This document shows, piece after piece, positions 36,646-45,358 of a stretch of 64,000 nucleotides of DNA. Below the pieces are notes generated by a model that was not told the DNA's origin, did not search any database, and saw only the letters and a list, made by a program, of their open reading frames with translations. The number at the start of each line of letters is the position of its first letter. Position 1 is the stretch's first letter. The translations under genes were made by a program, and so were the position numbers. The DNA lies in assembly GCF_002870125.1 (NCBI RefSeq), contig NZ_PNEO01000002.1:124001-188000 (forward strand), given 5' to 3'. The DNA comes from Burkholderia sp. WAC0059. GTDB taxonomy: Bacteria > Pseudomonadota > Gammaproteobacteria > Burkholderiales > Burkholderiaceae.

Positions 36646-37071
36646 ATGTCGATCGAAAAAGTCCTCTATCGCGCCCACGCCACGGCAACGGGCGGGCGCG
36701 ACGGCCGCGCCGTCGTGCCCGAAGGCGGTCTCGACCTCAAGCTGACCACGCCGCGCGAACTCGGCGGTGCCGGCGGCGCGGGCACCAACCCCGAGCAGTT
36801 GTTCGCGGCCGGCTACAGCGCGTGCTTCCTCGGCGCGATGAAGTTCGTCGCGGCGCGCGACAAGATCGCGATTCCGCAGGACGTGTCGGTGAACGGCAGC
36901 GTCGGCATCGGCGCGATTCCGAACGGCTTCGGCATCGAGGTCGAACTGAAGATCGCGCTGCCGGGCATGGCGCGCGAAGCCGCCCAGGCGCTCGTCGAGA
37001 AGGCCCACATCGTGTGCCCGTACTCGAACGCGACGCGCAACAACATCGACGTCACGCTCACGCTCGTCTGA
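36646..37071 (+). CDS. ohr: Organic hydroperoxide resistance protein (Ohr/OsmC family)
   Basis: A 141-residue thiol peroxidase that reduces organic hydroperoxides, usually with lipoamide as reductant. Catalytic Cys are C60 (YSACFLGAM) and C124 (VCPYSNATR), the Ohr spacing. It opens [16 protein letters not shown], typical of Ohr. AGGAAGGA lies 9 bases before ATG 36646. Ohr is normally controlled by the MarR-type OhrR; here a TetR regulator with matching palindromes sits upstream, and the esterase gene follows 73 bp downstream. Confidence 0.92.
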   Translation: MSIEKVLYRAHATATGGRDGRAVVPEGGLDLKLTTPRELGGAGGAGTNPEQLFAAGYSACFLGAMKFVAARDKIAIPQDVSVNGSVGIGAIPNGFGIEVELKIALPGMAREAAQALVEKAHIVCPYSNATRNNIDVTLTLV

Positions 37072-37144
37072 ACCGACGGGACCTACGCCGGCGGGGACGT
37101 TCGTCGTGTCCGCCGGATTCCGAATCCGAATTGGGGTATCTCTC

Positions 37145-38188
37145 ATGAAAGCCATCTTCAAGCCTTTACTCGTCGCGGCCGCCGTCGCCGCCTCGCTGTC
37201 CGCCGCGCCCGCGGCGTTCGCCGACGCGGTCAGCGTGCCGATTCAACCGGACGCGACCACCTCGAAGCTGCTCGCCGCGCTCAACAGCGGCAAGGGTCCG
37301 GCCATCAACACGCTGCCGCCGGCGCAGGCCCGCCAGGTGCTGACCGACGCGCAGAACAGCGTCAAGGTCGACCTGTCCGGCATCGACGTGTCGAACCGGA
37401 CCATCCAGGAAGACGGCCTCTCCGTGCCGGTCACGATCGTGCGTCCGCAGGGCGTGACGGGCACGCTGCCGGTGTTCATGTTCTTCCACGGCGGCGGCTG
37501 GATTCTCGGCGACTTCCCGACGCACGAGCGTCTGGTGCGCGACCTCGTCGTGCAGTCAGGCGCGGTGGCGGTGTTCGTCGACTACACGCCGTCGCCCGAG
37601 GCGCAGTATCCGGTCGCGATCAACCAGGCCTACGCGGCGACGAAGTGGGTCGCCGAGCACGGCAACGAGATCGGCGTGGACGGCAGCCGGCTCGCTGTGG
37701 TGGGCAACAGCGTCGGCGGCAACATGGCAACCGTGGTCGCGCTGATGGCGAAGGACAAGGGCGGTCCGGCCATCCGCTTCCAGGGGCTGCTGTGGCCCGT
37801 CACGGACCATAACTTCAACGACGGCTCGTACCGCGCCTATGCGGAAGGCCATTTCCTGACGCGCCCGATGATGGAATGGTTCTGGGACGCCTATACGAAG
37901 AGCGAGGCGCAACGCAACGAGATCTACGCTTCGCCGCTGCGCGCGCCGCTCTCCGAGCTGAAGGGGCTGCCGCCCGCGCTGATCGAGGTTGCGCAGTTCG
38001 ACGTGTTGCGTGACGAAGGGGAGGCGTATGGACGCAAGCTCGACGCGGCCGGCGTTGATGCAGCCACCGCGCGCTTCAACGGCACGATCCACGACTTCGG
38101 CCTGCTCAACGCGCTGGCCGGGGACGCGCCGACGAAGGCCGCGCTGAAGGCGATGGCCAACGAAATCCGCACGCGGCTCGCGCAGTAA
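37145..38188 (+). CDS. Exported alpha/beta hydrolase (HSL-type esterase)
   Basis: A 347-residue esterase with a Sec signal peptide (hydrophobic stretch then APAAFADA, cleavage near residue 27). The oxyanion motif is HGGGW (115-119), the nucleophile Ser is near 189 in GNSVGG, and Asp (about 286, QFDVLRD) and His (about 316, TIHDF) complete the triad. It lies downstream of Ohr, and this TetR-ohr-esterase order suggests a joint stress or detoxification operon. It ends at a strong terminator. Confidence 0.88.
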   Translation: MKAIFKPLLVAAAVAASLSAAPAAFADAVSVPIQPDATTSKLLAALNSGKGPAINTLPPAQARQVLTDAQNSVKVDLSGIDVSNRTIQEDGLSVPVTIVRPQGVTGTLPVFMFFHGGGWILGDFPTHERLVRDLVVQSGAVAVFVDYTPSPEAQYPVAINQAYAATKWVAEHGNEIGVDGSRLAVVGNSVGGNMATVVALMAKDKGGPAIRFQGLLWPVTDHNFNDGSYRAYAEGHFLTRPMMEWFWDAYTKSEAQRNEIYASPLRAPLSELKGLPPALIEVAQFDVLRDEGEAYGRKLDAAGVDAATARFNGTIHDFGLLNALAGDAPTKAALKAMANEIRTRLAQ

Positions 38189-38228
38189 CCGGCGGGCGTT
38201 CGAAAGCGGTTCCGCCTTTGCGCGTGAA

Positions 38229-38267
38229 AAAGCGCGCGGCAGGGCTCGATGCCCTGCCGCGCGCTTT
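38229..38267. terminator. Bidirectional intrinsic terminator
   Basis: A perfect 17-bp stem (38229-38245 with 38251-38267, loop TCGAT), with A residues before it and TTT at its 3' side. It lies between the stops of the convergent esterase and aminotransferase genes and can serve both. Confidence 0.8.
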
Positions 38268-38297
38268 CCGTTTTGCCCGCGCGCCGGGGCCCGGGGC

Positions 38298-39488
38298 TCA
38301 GGTCGTCCGCGGCGCTTCCTTCAGGCCGGCGACGAATGCCGCGATCCGCTCGCACGCCTGCGCGAGCCGATCGTCCTCGACCACGAGCCCGAGCCGTACG
38401 TAGCCCTCTGCGGTCTTGCCGAACGCGCTCGCGTCGAGCAGCGAGACGCCCTGCGCGCGGAAGAGCTGCCACATGAACGTGTGCGTATCGAGCCCGGTGC
38501 CGCGAATGTCGATCATCACGAACATGCCGGCTTCGGGCAGCAGGCAGCGCAGCCCGTCCACCCGGCTCAGGCGCGCATGGACGAGGTCGCGCCGCCGCCG
38601 GTAGAGCGCGCGCATGTCCCCGACAATCCGCGCCTGGTGCTCGAAGGCCGTCTGCGCGGCCTGCTGGATGAAGCCGGGCAGGCCGTAGAGCATGCAGAGC
38701 GCGAGGCGTCCGAGATGCGCGATCAGCTCGGCGGGCCCGATCACCCAGCCGATGCGCCAGCCCGCCATCGCATGCGATTTCGACAGGCTGCCGATCGTCA
38801 CCGTGCGCCCGGCCATGCCGTCGAGCGAGGCGATGCCGACGTGTTCGCGCTCGAAGACGAGGTCCGCGTAGACCTCGTCCGAGACGACCCAGAGGTCGTG
38901 CCGGCGCGCGAGTTGCGCGATGCGCTCCAGGTGCGCGCGCGGCATGACCACGCCGGTCGGATTGCAGGGCGTCGCAAAGAAAATCGCCTTCGTGCGCGGC
39001 GTGACGGCGGCTTCGAGCGCGTCGCAGTCGAGGTGAAAGCCGTTGTCCGCGTCGACGGGCACCGGGACGAGCGTGGCGCCCGAGGCGCGCACGACGGCCT
39101 CGTAGGTCAGATACATGGGCTCGGGCACGAGCACCTCGTCGCCGGCCTCGCAGAGGCACAGCGACGCGGCGAAGAGGCCGTTCTGCGCGCCGGCGCAGGG
39201 AATCACGTGCTCGATGCCGACCGCGCGGCCGGTGCGGCGCGCGTGTCCGGCGGCGATGGCCGCGCGCAGCGGCTCGCGGCCCGCCACGCCGCTGTAATGG
39301 GTGTCGCCCTCGCGCAGGGCCGCGACGGCGCGCTCGACGACGACTTCGGGCGTCGAGAACTCCGGATCGCCGACGCTCAGGATGATGACGTCCTCGCCGC
39401 GGGCGGCCGCCTGCTGGGCCGCATAGTGGATTTCCCAGGCCAGCGTGCGCCGGCCCTGCAGTCGTTCGACCAGGTTCGAATATTTCAT
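38298..39488 (-). CDS. PLP-dependent aminotransferase, arginine:pyruvate transaminase-like
   Basis: A 396-residue class I/II aminotransferase, close in length to Pseudomonas AruH (393). It shares many segments with AruH as I recall them: ILSVGDPEF near the N-terminus, PEPMYLTYEAV and the PLP-Lys motif SLSKSHAMAGWR (K237). AruH transfers the arginine amino group to pyruvate to give 2-ketoarginine. No arginine transaminase pathway genes accompany it here, so the substrate is not certain. ATG 39488 is the start. Confidence 0.82.
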   Translation of the reverse strand: MKYSNLVERLQGRRTLAWEIHYAAQQAAARGEDVIILSVGDPEFSTPEVVVERAVAALREGDTHYSGVAGREPLRAAIAAGHARRTGRAVGIEHVIPCAGAQNGLFAASLCLCEAGDEVLVPEPMYLTYEAVVRASGATLVPVPVDADNGFHLDCDALEAAVTPRTKAIFFATPCNPTGVVMPRAHLERIAQLARRHDLWVVSDEVYADLVFEREHVGIASLDGMAGRTVTIGSLSKSHAMAGWRIGWVIGPAELIAHLGRLALCMLYGLPGFIQQAAQTAFEHQARIVGDMRALYRRRRDLVHARLSRVDGLRCLLPEAGMFVMIDIRGTGLDTHTFMWQLFRAQGVSLLDASAFGKTAEGYVRLGLVVEDDRLAQACERIAAFVAGLKEAPRTT

Positions 39489-39931
39489 GATTGGCGATGA
39501 TGTGGTGCGCGGCCGGGGCAGGGAGGATCGCACGCTCCGGCATGCCCCGGCCGGCCGTCGGCGAGGGCGATGTCTGCAGGAAGGTCCCGCGCGGCAGGGG
39601 GCAATGGTATCGCGTCCGACGGCGAAACTGGTCCGCCGCCGGAGGGAATCGACGGAAATCCGGGCGGGATTCCCGATTGGAGCCGCCGGTTTCGATGCGT
39701 TCCGGCTCGCGCGGGCCAGTCTGGCGGCAGCGCCAGTTTTGTGTCAGCAAAGCGTTAACGCCGCAGCCTTACGATGAAGCCTTGCGCGAGCCCGCGTGAG
39801 GGAGCGGAGGGGCGTCGTCACGGCGATGCGTCGACGGTCCGCGACCGGGCGCGCGAGTCTGAACCAGGTGTACCGGCCGGCGTTCCCGGGGATCGGCGGA
39901 ACCGGCGCATCGCAGACGGGGTGCGTTCGTC
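39489..39931. other. Divergent intergenic region
   Basis: This 443-bp space lies between the aminotransferase gene (minus) and the fatty acid hydroxylase family gene (plus). No palindrome, hairpin or convincing small gene was recognised, and the promoters must lie here. Confidence 0.45.
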
Positions 39932-40861
39932 ATGACCGATCCGGCGACATTTCCCGGCGGCCCGACCGGGGTTGCCGCGTTCGATTTGCTGCTCAAGGCC
40001 GCGGGGTGGGCCGCGTGGCCGCAGGCGGCGAAGCTGTGGCTCTTTTTTGCCGCCTGCGGCGTCGCGCAGATCGGCATCAGCTACCTGATCTGCACGCCGC
40101 TCGAAAAGCGCTGGCCGCTCCTGACGTGGCCCGTCCGGCAGCCGATGGCTTCCGACATCACCTATACGTTCATCGTGCGGATCGTGCTGTTTCCGCTCGT
40201 CGCGTTCTTCGAATACGACTTCTTCCGGTCGCTTGCCGATACGGCGCTGCACGCTCACGGGCTGCCGGCGCCGTCGCTCGTCCCGGCCGTGTCGCGGTTC
40301 GCCGGTTCGCCGCTCGCGGGATTCTTCGCGGGCTTCATCGTGCTCGACTGCGCCGACTACTGGCGGCATCTGCTATCGCACCGGTTCGGCTGGTGGTACG
40401 GCCTGCACACGCTACATCACGCCGAGGTGCAGATGACGTTCTGGTCCGACGACCGCTCGCATCTGGCCGAGGACATCATCACCTACGTCTGGCTCTTCGT
40501 CGTCGCCATCGCCATCGGCATGCCGTCGATGCAGTTTCCGTTCGTGATTCTCGGTTTCCGTCTCGTCGGCAGCCTCGCGCATGCGAACACGCGCATCGGT
40601 TACGGCTGGCTCGGCGAGCGGCTCGTGATCGCGCCGCCGTTCCACCGCGCCCATCATTGTCCCGAGGTGGCGGGGCGCCGGAGCTGCAATTTCGGCACGG
40701 TTTTTCCGTGGTGGGACATGCTGTTCCGCACGGCGAACTTCACGCGCGCCGCGCGCGATACGGGCGACCCCGGCGCGGACCCGATATTCGCGACGGGCAC
40801 CTGGTGGCAGCAGCACGCCGCCGGCCTGCGGCGCATGGTCCAGCTCGCACGCCTGCGCTGA
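39932..40861 (+). CDS. Fatty acid hydroxylase / sterol desaturase family membrane protein
   Basis: A 309-residue integral membrane di-iron protein. The His clusters are DYWRHLLSHR (HxxxH), LHTLHHAE (HxxHH) and FHRAHHCPEV (HxxHH). There are about four membrane segments. The family hydroxylates or desaturates lipids, but substrates of bacterial members are mostly unknown. Start ATG 39932 gives a normal N-terminus, though the ribosome binding site is weak. The YqcI/YcgG gene follows on the same strand after 136 bp. Confidence 0.87.
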   Translation: MTDPATFPGGPTGVAAFDLLLKAAGWAAWPQAAKLWLFFAACGVAQIGISYLICTPLEKRWPLLTWPVRQPMASDITYTFIVRIVLFPLVAFFEYDFFRSLADTALHAHGLPAPSLVPAVSRFAGSPLAGFFAGFIVLDCADYWRHLLSHRFGWWYGLHTLHHAEVQMTFWSDDRSHLAEDIITYVWLFVVAIAIGMPSMQFPFVILGFRLVGSLAHANTRIGYGWLGERLVIAPPFHRAHHCPEVAGRRSCNFGTVFPWWDMLFRTANFTRAARDTGDPGADPIFATGTWWQQHAAGLRRMVQLARLR

Positions 40862-40997
40862 CGGCACCGCCGCACACGAAGCCGATGCCCGCGCCCGCCG
40901 TTCTTCCTTCCGGCCCGTTCGTCCGCTCGCCCCGTCTCGCGTACGGTCGCCCGATCGATAAGCCTGTCCAACCGCATTCAGACCGGAGTCCGCCATC

Positions 40998-41789
40998 GTG
41001 ACCCAGCGCGTTCCGCCGCCCCCTTCCGATTCCCCCTCATCGCTGCCGTTGCCGCCGCCTGATGCCTGGACGGGGCGCATCCTGAACGACGAGGCGCGCG
41101 ACTCCGGCTGCCTTCAAGCCTGGTGGCTCGACGCCTACGGTACTTACCGGACCACGCTCGAGCAGCGCGACTATCCCTGCTTTTTCGGCCAGACGGCGGA
41201 GCGCCGGGGCGAGATGTTCTACGCGTTCTGCGAGGCCGGCGATGAAGAGACGTTGCGCGCGACGATGCGCCGTTTCGTCGAGGTCGGGCGCGAGGCCGCC
41301 CGCGTGCGCTTCAGTCTCGCGCTGTTCTTCGCGCCCGATCCGTCGCTGACGACGCACGAGGAATTCCTGAAGCGTTTCTGGCACGCGCTGCAGACGCTGC
41401 ACGACGCCGACGGCGCGCCGATGGCGCCGGCCCATCCCGACGACCCGCTCTGGGAGTTCTCGTTCGGCGGCCGCAAGATGTTCGTCGTCGGCACGAGCCC
41501 GACTTACCGGCAGCGCCGCAGCCGCGTGGTCGGCGACGGCATGGTGCTGCTGTTCCAGCCGCGCGAGCTGTTCACCGATCCGGAGACGGGCGAGCCCATC
41601 AGCGCGGCCGTCAGGCGGCAGATCCACGCGCGCATGCTCGCCTACGACGGCATGCCGGTCCATCCCGACATCGGCTTTTACGGCGATCCGGACAATCGCG
41701 AATGGAAGCAGTATTGCCTGTCCGACGACAACACGCCCGAGACGGGCGTCTGTCCGTTCGCGCCGCGCCCGGGTTCGGGCAACGGCTGA
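40998..41789 (+). CDS. YqcI/YcgG family protein
   Basis: A 263-residue cytoplasmic protein matching the YqcI/YcgG family: YPCFFGQTAERRGEMFYAF early, LWEFSFGGRKMFVVGTSPTY in the centre, then YRQRRSRVVGDGMVLLFQPRE, trimmed here at its end. Function is not established. The start is GTG 40998, with GGAG at 40985-40988. The gene converges on nirD. Confidence 0.78.
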   Translation: MTQRVPPPPSDSPSSLPLPPPDAWTGRILNDEARDSGCLQAWWLDAYGTYRTTLEQRDYPCFFGQTAERRGEMFYAFCEAGDEETLRATMRRFVEVGREAARVRFSLALFFAPDPSLTTHEEFLKRFWHALQTLHDADGAPMAPAHPDDPLWEFSFGGRKMFVVGTSPTYRQRRSRVVGDGMVLLFQPRELFTDPETGEPISAAVRRQIHARMLAYDGMPVHPDIGFYGDPDNREWKQYCLSDDNTPETGVCPFAPRPGSGNG

Positions 41790-41876
41790 TCTGCCGCCGT
41801 GCCCGCGCGCGAGGCACGGGGCACAGGATGCACGAGGCACGGCGGCGGGTGCCCGGGCGGGTTCAGGCGCGCTCAA

Positions 41877-42230
41877 TCAAGCATTCAGCCGGACCATGAC
41901 GTCGCCGTCGACCACGCGCGCGGCGAAGGCGTCGACCGAGTACCCGGACTCCTCGAGGCACTCGCCCGTGCGCAGGTCGTAGTGATGCTTGTAGATCGGC
42001 GAGGCGACGACAATGCGCTCGCCGAGGCTGCCGACGAGGCCGCGCGAGAGCACCGAGGCCTGCGAGGCCGGGTCGAAGTTGGCGATGGCGAACACGCGGC
42101 CGCCGTCGTCGCCGAGGCGGAACACGGCGACCTGGCGGCCGTCGACGAGCGCGCAGACGCCCGTGTCGGGCACGATGTCGTCGTAGCGGCAGACGGTGGT
42201 CCAGCGGTCCTCTGCGGCGGGTCCGGGCAT
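41877..42230 (-). CDS. nirD: Nitrite reductase (NADH) small subunit NirD
   Basis: A 117-residue Rieske-fold protein without the Rieske Cys/His ligands, as is normal for NirD. VCRYDDIVPDTGVCALVDG and VASPIYKHHYDLRTGECLEE are characteristic. It partners NirB in the cytoplasmic reduction of nitrite to ammonium. Start placed at ATG 42230 with AGGAAA upstream; an in-frame start at 42251 would add seven residues. It lies 38 bp after nirB in the same operon. Confidence 0.94.
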   Translation of the reverse strand: MPGPAAEDRWTTVCRYDDIVPDTGVCALVDGRQVAVFRLGDDGGRVFAIANFDPASQASVLSRGLVGSLGERIVVASPIYKHHYDLRTGECLEESGYSVDAFAARVVDGDVMVRLNA

Positions 42231-42268
42231 GATGGGTTTCCTCGAAAGCATGGTTGGATGCGCCGGCC

Positions 42269-44833
42269 TTAGCCGGTGACGGTTTCTTCGGCGGCAGCGG
42301 CGGCGTCCGCCGGCGTCTGCGCGGCGCGCGCCGCCTCGCGTTCCTCGACGGTCGCCGGACGGATCTGGCCGCGTTCCTCGACGAAGGTCACGGTGTCGTC
42401 GCGCGCGTCGCTGTTCACGAAGTGGCGGAAACGCCGGCGCGTCTCGGGATTCGTCACGGCCGTCTTCCATTCGCACGCGTAGGTCTCGACCACGTGCCGC
42501 ATCTGCGCCTCGAGTTCTTCCGCGATCCCCAGCCGGTCGTTCACCACCACGTCGGCCAGATAGTCGAGCCCGCCTTCCAGGTTGTCGCGCCAGACGCTCG
42601 TGCGCTGCAGACGGTCCGCCGTGCGCACGTAGAACATCAGGAAGCGGTCGATGTAGCGCACGAGCGTCGCCTCGTCGAGATCGGATGCCAGCAGTTCCGC
42701 GTGGCGCGGCTTCATCCCGCCGTTGCCGCAGACGTAGAGGTTCCAGCCTTTCTCCGTCGCGATCACGCCGACGTCCTTGCCCTGCGCCTCGGCGCACTCG
42801 CGCGTGCAGCCCGACACGCCGAACTTGATCTTGTGCGGCGCGCGCAGCCCCTTGTAGCGGTTTTCCAGCGCCACGGCCAGCCCCACCGAGTCGCCCACGC
42901 CGTAGCGGCACCACGTCGAGCCCACGCACGACTTCACCGTGCGCAGCGCCTTGCCGTAGGCGTGTCCCGACTCGAAGCCCGCCGCGATCAGTTCCTCCCA
43001 GATCAGCGGCAACTGCTCCACGCGCGCGCCGAACAGGTCCACGCGCTGCCCGCCCGTGACCTTCGTGTAGAGCCCGTACTTCTTCGCCACCTGGCCCACG
43101 GCGATCAGCCCGTCGGGCGTCACCTCGCCGCCGGGCATGCGCGGTACCACCGAGTAGGTGCCGTCGCGCTGGATGTTGGCGAGGAAGTAGTCGTTCGAGT
43201 CCTGCAGGCTTGCGTGCTCCTTCTTCAGCACGAACTCGTTCCAGCACGAGGCGAGGACGCTGGCCGCGGCCGGCTTGCAGATGTCGCAGCCGAGCCCTTT
43301 GCCGTGGCGCTCGAGCAGTTCGCCGAACGTGCGGATCTCGCCCACGCGCACGAGGTGGTAGAGCTCCTGGCGCGAGTAGGGGAAGTGCTCGCAGAGGTGG
43401 TTGTTTACCGCGAGCCCCTGCTTCTTCATCTCGGCCTTCATGATGCTCGTGACGAGCGGCACGCAGCCGCCGCACGAGGTGCCGGCACAGGTGGCCTGCT
43501 TGAGCGCGCCGATGCTCGTCGCGCCGGCGCGCACGGCCTCGCACAGCACGCCCTTCGTGACGCTGTTGCACGAGCAGATCGTCGCGCCGTCGGGCAGCGC
43601 GTCGGGACCGAGGGCGGTTCTTGCGGTGCCGTCCGCCTGCGGCAGGATCAGGTGCTCGGGCGCGTCGGGCAGCGCGATGGCGTTGAGCATCATCTGCTGG
43701 AGCGTGCCGTACTCGAGGGCGTCGCCGACCATCACGGCGCCCAGTACCTTCGTGCCGCATTCGGAGACGACGAGCTTCTTGTAGATCTGCCGGCGCTCGT
43801 CGACGTACTGGTAGGCGCGGCTGCCCGGCGTCTTGCCGTGCGCGTCGCCGATGCTGCCCACGTCGACGCCCATCAGCTTGAGCTTCGTGCTCAGGTCGGC
43901 GCCGGCGAACGCGGCTTCCTCGCCGAGCAGGCGCTTTGCCACCACGCGCGCCATCTCGTAGCCGGGCGCGACGAGCCCGAAGACCTGGCCGTTCCACGAC
44001 GCGCATTCGCCGATGGCGTAGACGTCGGGGTCGCTCGTCGCGCAGGCGTCGTCGACGGCGATGCCGCCGCGCGGGCCGGTTTCGAGGCCGCAGGCGCGCG
44101 CGAGCTCGTCGCGCGGGCGGATGCCGGCCGAGAAGACGATCATGTCGGTCTCGAGGTGCGTGCCGTCGGCGAATGCCATGCGATGGGTGTGCTGCTCGCC
44201 GGCGACGATGCGCTGCGTGCTCTTGCCGGTGTGGACCTGCACGCCCAGTTCCTCGATGCGGCTGCGCAGGATGCGGCCGCCGCCTTCGTCGATCTGGACC
44301 GCCATCAGGCGCGGCGCGAACTCGACGACGTGCGTGTTCAACCCCATGTCGCGCAGCGCCTTCGCGCATTCGAGCCCGAGCAGGCCGCCGCCCACCACCA
44401 CGCCGCTCGTCGCGCGCGCGCCGCACGCCTGCATCGCCTCGAGGTCCTCGATGGTCCGGTACACGAAGCAGTCCGCGCGGTCGTTGCCTTCGATCGGCGG
44501 CAGGAACGGGCTCGATCCCGTCGCGAACACGAGCCGGTCGTAGCCGAGCGTTTCGCCGCTCGCGAGCGTTACCGTATGCGCCGCGCGATCGACCGCGACG
44601 ACCTTCGCGCCGAGTCTGAGCCGCAGCCCGTCGCGCTCGAAGAACCCGGGCTCGACGAGCGAAAGATCTTCGGCGCTGCGGCCCGAGAAGAATTCGGACA
44701 GGTGCACGCGGTCGTAGGCGGGGCGCGGCTCCTCGCCGAGCACGGTGATGTCCAGGGCGGAGCCCGCCTGCCCGGCGAGGCATTCGAGCAGCTTGTGGCC
44801 CACCATTCCGTGGCCGATGACGATGACGTTCAT
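42269..44833 (-). CDS. nirB: Nitrite reductase (NADH) large subunit NirB
   Basis: An 854-residue assimilatory nitrite reductase (E. coli NirB: 847). Domains in order are FAD-binding (VIGHGMVG at the N-terminus), NAD-binding (VVVGGGLLGLECAKAL), a BFD-like [2Fe-2S] domain (ICSCNS near 420, CAGTSCGGC near 450), and siroheme/[4Fe-4S] regions at STWCRYGVGDS (about 639) and SGCTRECAEAQ (about 674). The product reduces nitrite to ammonium with NADH. Transcription is predicted from a sigma-54 promoter through a terminator-bearing leader read by NasT. Confidence 0.96.
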   Translation of the reverse strand: MNVIVIGHGMVGHKLLECLAGQAGSALDITVLGEEPRPAYDRVHLSEFFSGRSAEDLSLVEPGFFERDGLRLRLGAKVVAVDRAAHTVTLASGETLGYDRLVFATGSSPFLPPIEGNDRADCFVYRTIEDLEAMQACGARATSGVVVGGGLLGLECAKALRDMGLNTHVVEFAPRLMAVQIDEGGGRILRSRIEELGVQVHTGKSTQRIVAGEQHTHRMAFADGTHLETDMIVFSAGIRPRDELARACGLETGPRGGIAVDDACATSDPDVYAIGECASWNGQVFGLVAPGYEMARVVAKRLLGEEAAFAGADLSTKLKLMGVDVGSIGDAHGKTPGSRAYQYVDERRQIYKKLVVSECGTKVLGAVMVGDALEYGTLQQMMLNAIALPDAPEHLILPQADGTARTALGPDALPDGATICSCNSVTKGVLCEAVRAGATSIGALKQATCAGTSCGGCVPLVTSIMKAEMKKQGLAVNNHLCEHFPYSRQELYHLVRVGEIRTFGELLERHGKGLGCDICKPAAASVLASCWNEFVLKKEHASLQDSNDYFLANIQRDGTYSVVPRMPGGEVTPDGLIAVGQVAKKYGLYTKVTGGQRVDLFGARVEQLPLIWEELIAAGFESGHAYGKALRTVKSCVGSTWCRYGVGDSVGLAVALENRYKGLRAPHKIKFGVSGCTRECAEAQGKDVGVIATEKGWNLYVCGNGGMKPRHAELLASDLDEATLVRYIDRFLMFYVRTADRLQRTSVWRDNLEGGLDYLADVVVNDRLGIAEELEAQMRHVVETYACEWKTAVTNPETRRRFRHFVNSDARDDTVTFVEERGQIRPATVEEREAARAAQTPADAAAAAEETVTG

Positions 44834-44877
44834 GTCTGCGATTCCGTGCGTGAGTAATACGGTTCCCGGCGGCAATG

Positions 44878-44927
44878 AAAAAGGCGTCCCGCGAAGCCGG
44901 TCGAAGACCGGATCGGGGGACGCCTTT
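44878..44927 (-). terminator. Leader terminator upstream of nirB
   Basis: In the minus-strand RNA, AAAGGCGUCCC (from 44917-44927) pairs over 11 bp with GGGACGCCUUU (from 44880-44890). A CCGGTC-GAA-GACCGG hairpin (44897-44911) sits inside the loop, and a five-U run ends at 44878. It lies 45 bases before the nirB start and should stop transcription unless the 5' arm is captured by the preceding hexaloop hairpin. Confidence 0.8.
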
Positions 44928-44992
44928 GCCCTGATGTCTCTGCGATGCAAGCCGACGCTTGCCGTATTCGATGCGGATCGTCCTTGATCCGC
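44918..44992 (-). promoter_or_regulatory. nirB leader RNA with two ANTAR-type hexaloop hairpins
   Basis: Reading the minus strand, hairpin P1 (44992-44973) is GCGGATC-AAGGAC-GATCCGC, a 7-bp stem. Hairpin P2 (44931-44918) is GGGC-AAAGGC-GTCC with one G-U pair. Both hexaloops have A at position 1 and G at position 4, the pattern known for ANTAR-protein targets. A third hairpin (44962-44947, GCAAGC/GCTTGC) lies between. P2 shares its loop and 3' arm with the terminator's 5' arm, so the two are mutually exclusive. NasT encoded at 47602 is the expected ligand. Confidence 0.78.
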
Positions 44993-45003
44993 GCGTTCTG
45001 TCA

Positions 45004-45019
45004 TGCAAGGGCCGTGCCA
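45004..45019 (-). promoter_or_regulatory. Sigma-54 promoter of nirB
   Basis: On the minus strand TGGCACGGCCCTTGCA matches the sigma-54 consensus (TGGCACG-N4-TTGCA), with exactly 10 bases between GG and GC. The predicted start, about 12 bases downstream, falls next to base 44992, where hairpin P1 begins. Confidence 0.82.
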
Positions 45020-45097
45020 TTTTCGGCCGCCGCCGGCGCGGCGGATCGGCGGCCCGAAGGCACGGCCCGACGCGAAGTGCGGCGGGGCGCCTGCGCA

Positions 45098-45172
45098 TCG
45101 CGACAAGGCCGCGGCATTGTCGCGACAAGGCAGCGACGATGCCGCGACCTGTCGCAACGTATTGCAACGTAT
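45098..45172. repeat. Cluster of short repeats upstream of the nirB promoter
   Basis: TCGCGACAAGGC occurs at 45098-45109 and 45120-45131 (22-bp period), and the second lies in the perfect palindrome TTGTCGCGACAA (45117-45128). GCAACGTAT occurs at 45154-45162 and 45164-45172. They lie between the NtrC-like boxes and the sigma-54 promoter and could bind an additional regulator or a bending protein. Confidence 0.45.
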
Positions 45173-45217
45173 GTCGCCTGGCGGCCGCTGCGGCATGCCG
45201 CGCCGCGAGGCATCCGC

Positions 45218-45253
45218 GCACAACGTCAGTGCGGTGCGGCACCGTCCCCGTGC
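45218..45253. promoter_or_regulatory. Two tandem NtrC-like enhancer boxes upstream of nirB
   Basis: GCAC-N7-GTGC at 45218-45232 and again at 45239-45253, offset by 21 bp (two helical turns), about 200-235 bp upstream of the sigma-54 promoter. This spacing and symmetry match NtrC enhancer pairs. An equal pair with the same 21-bp offset precedes the nitrate carrier promoter. Confidence 0.65.
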
Positions 45254-45358
45254 GACCGCGTCCCGGAGGACGGACCGCATGAGCCCGGCCAGGCAGAGAC
45301 GGGCGCCGCGCTTGTGTCCTGCCTTCGTTGCTCGTTGCTTCGTTCGACGGCCGGACGA

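Noticed and set aside
41794-41845. 9-bp inverted repeat between the YqcI/YcgG gene and nirD
   Set aside because: The loop is about 34 bases and there is no U-tract on either strand, so it was not called a terminator.
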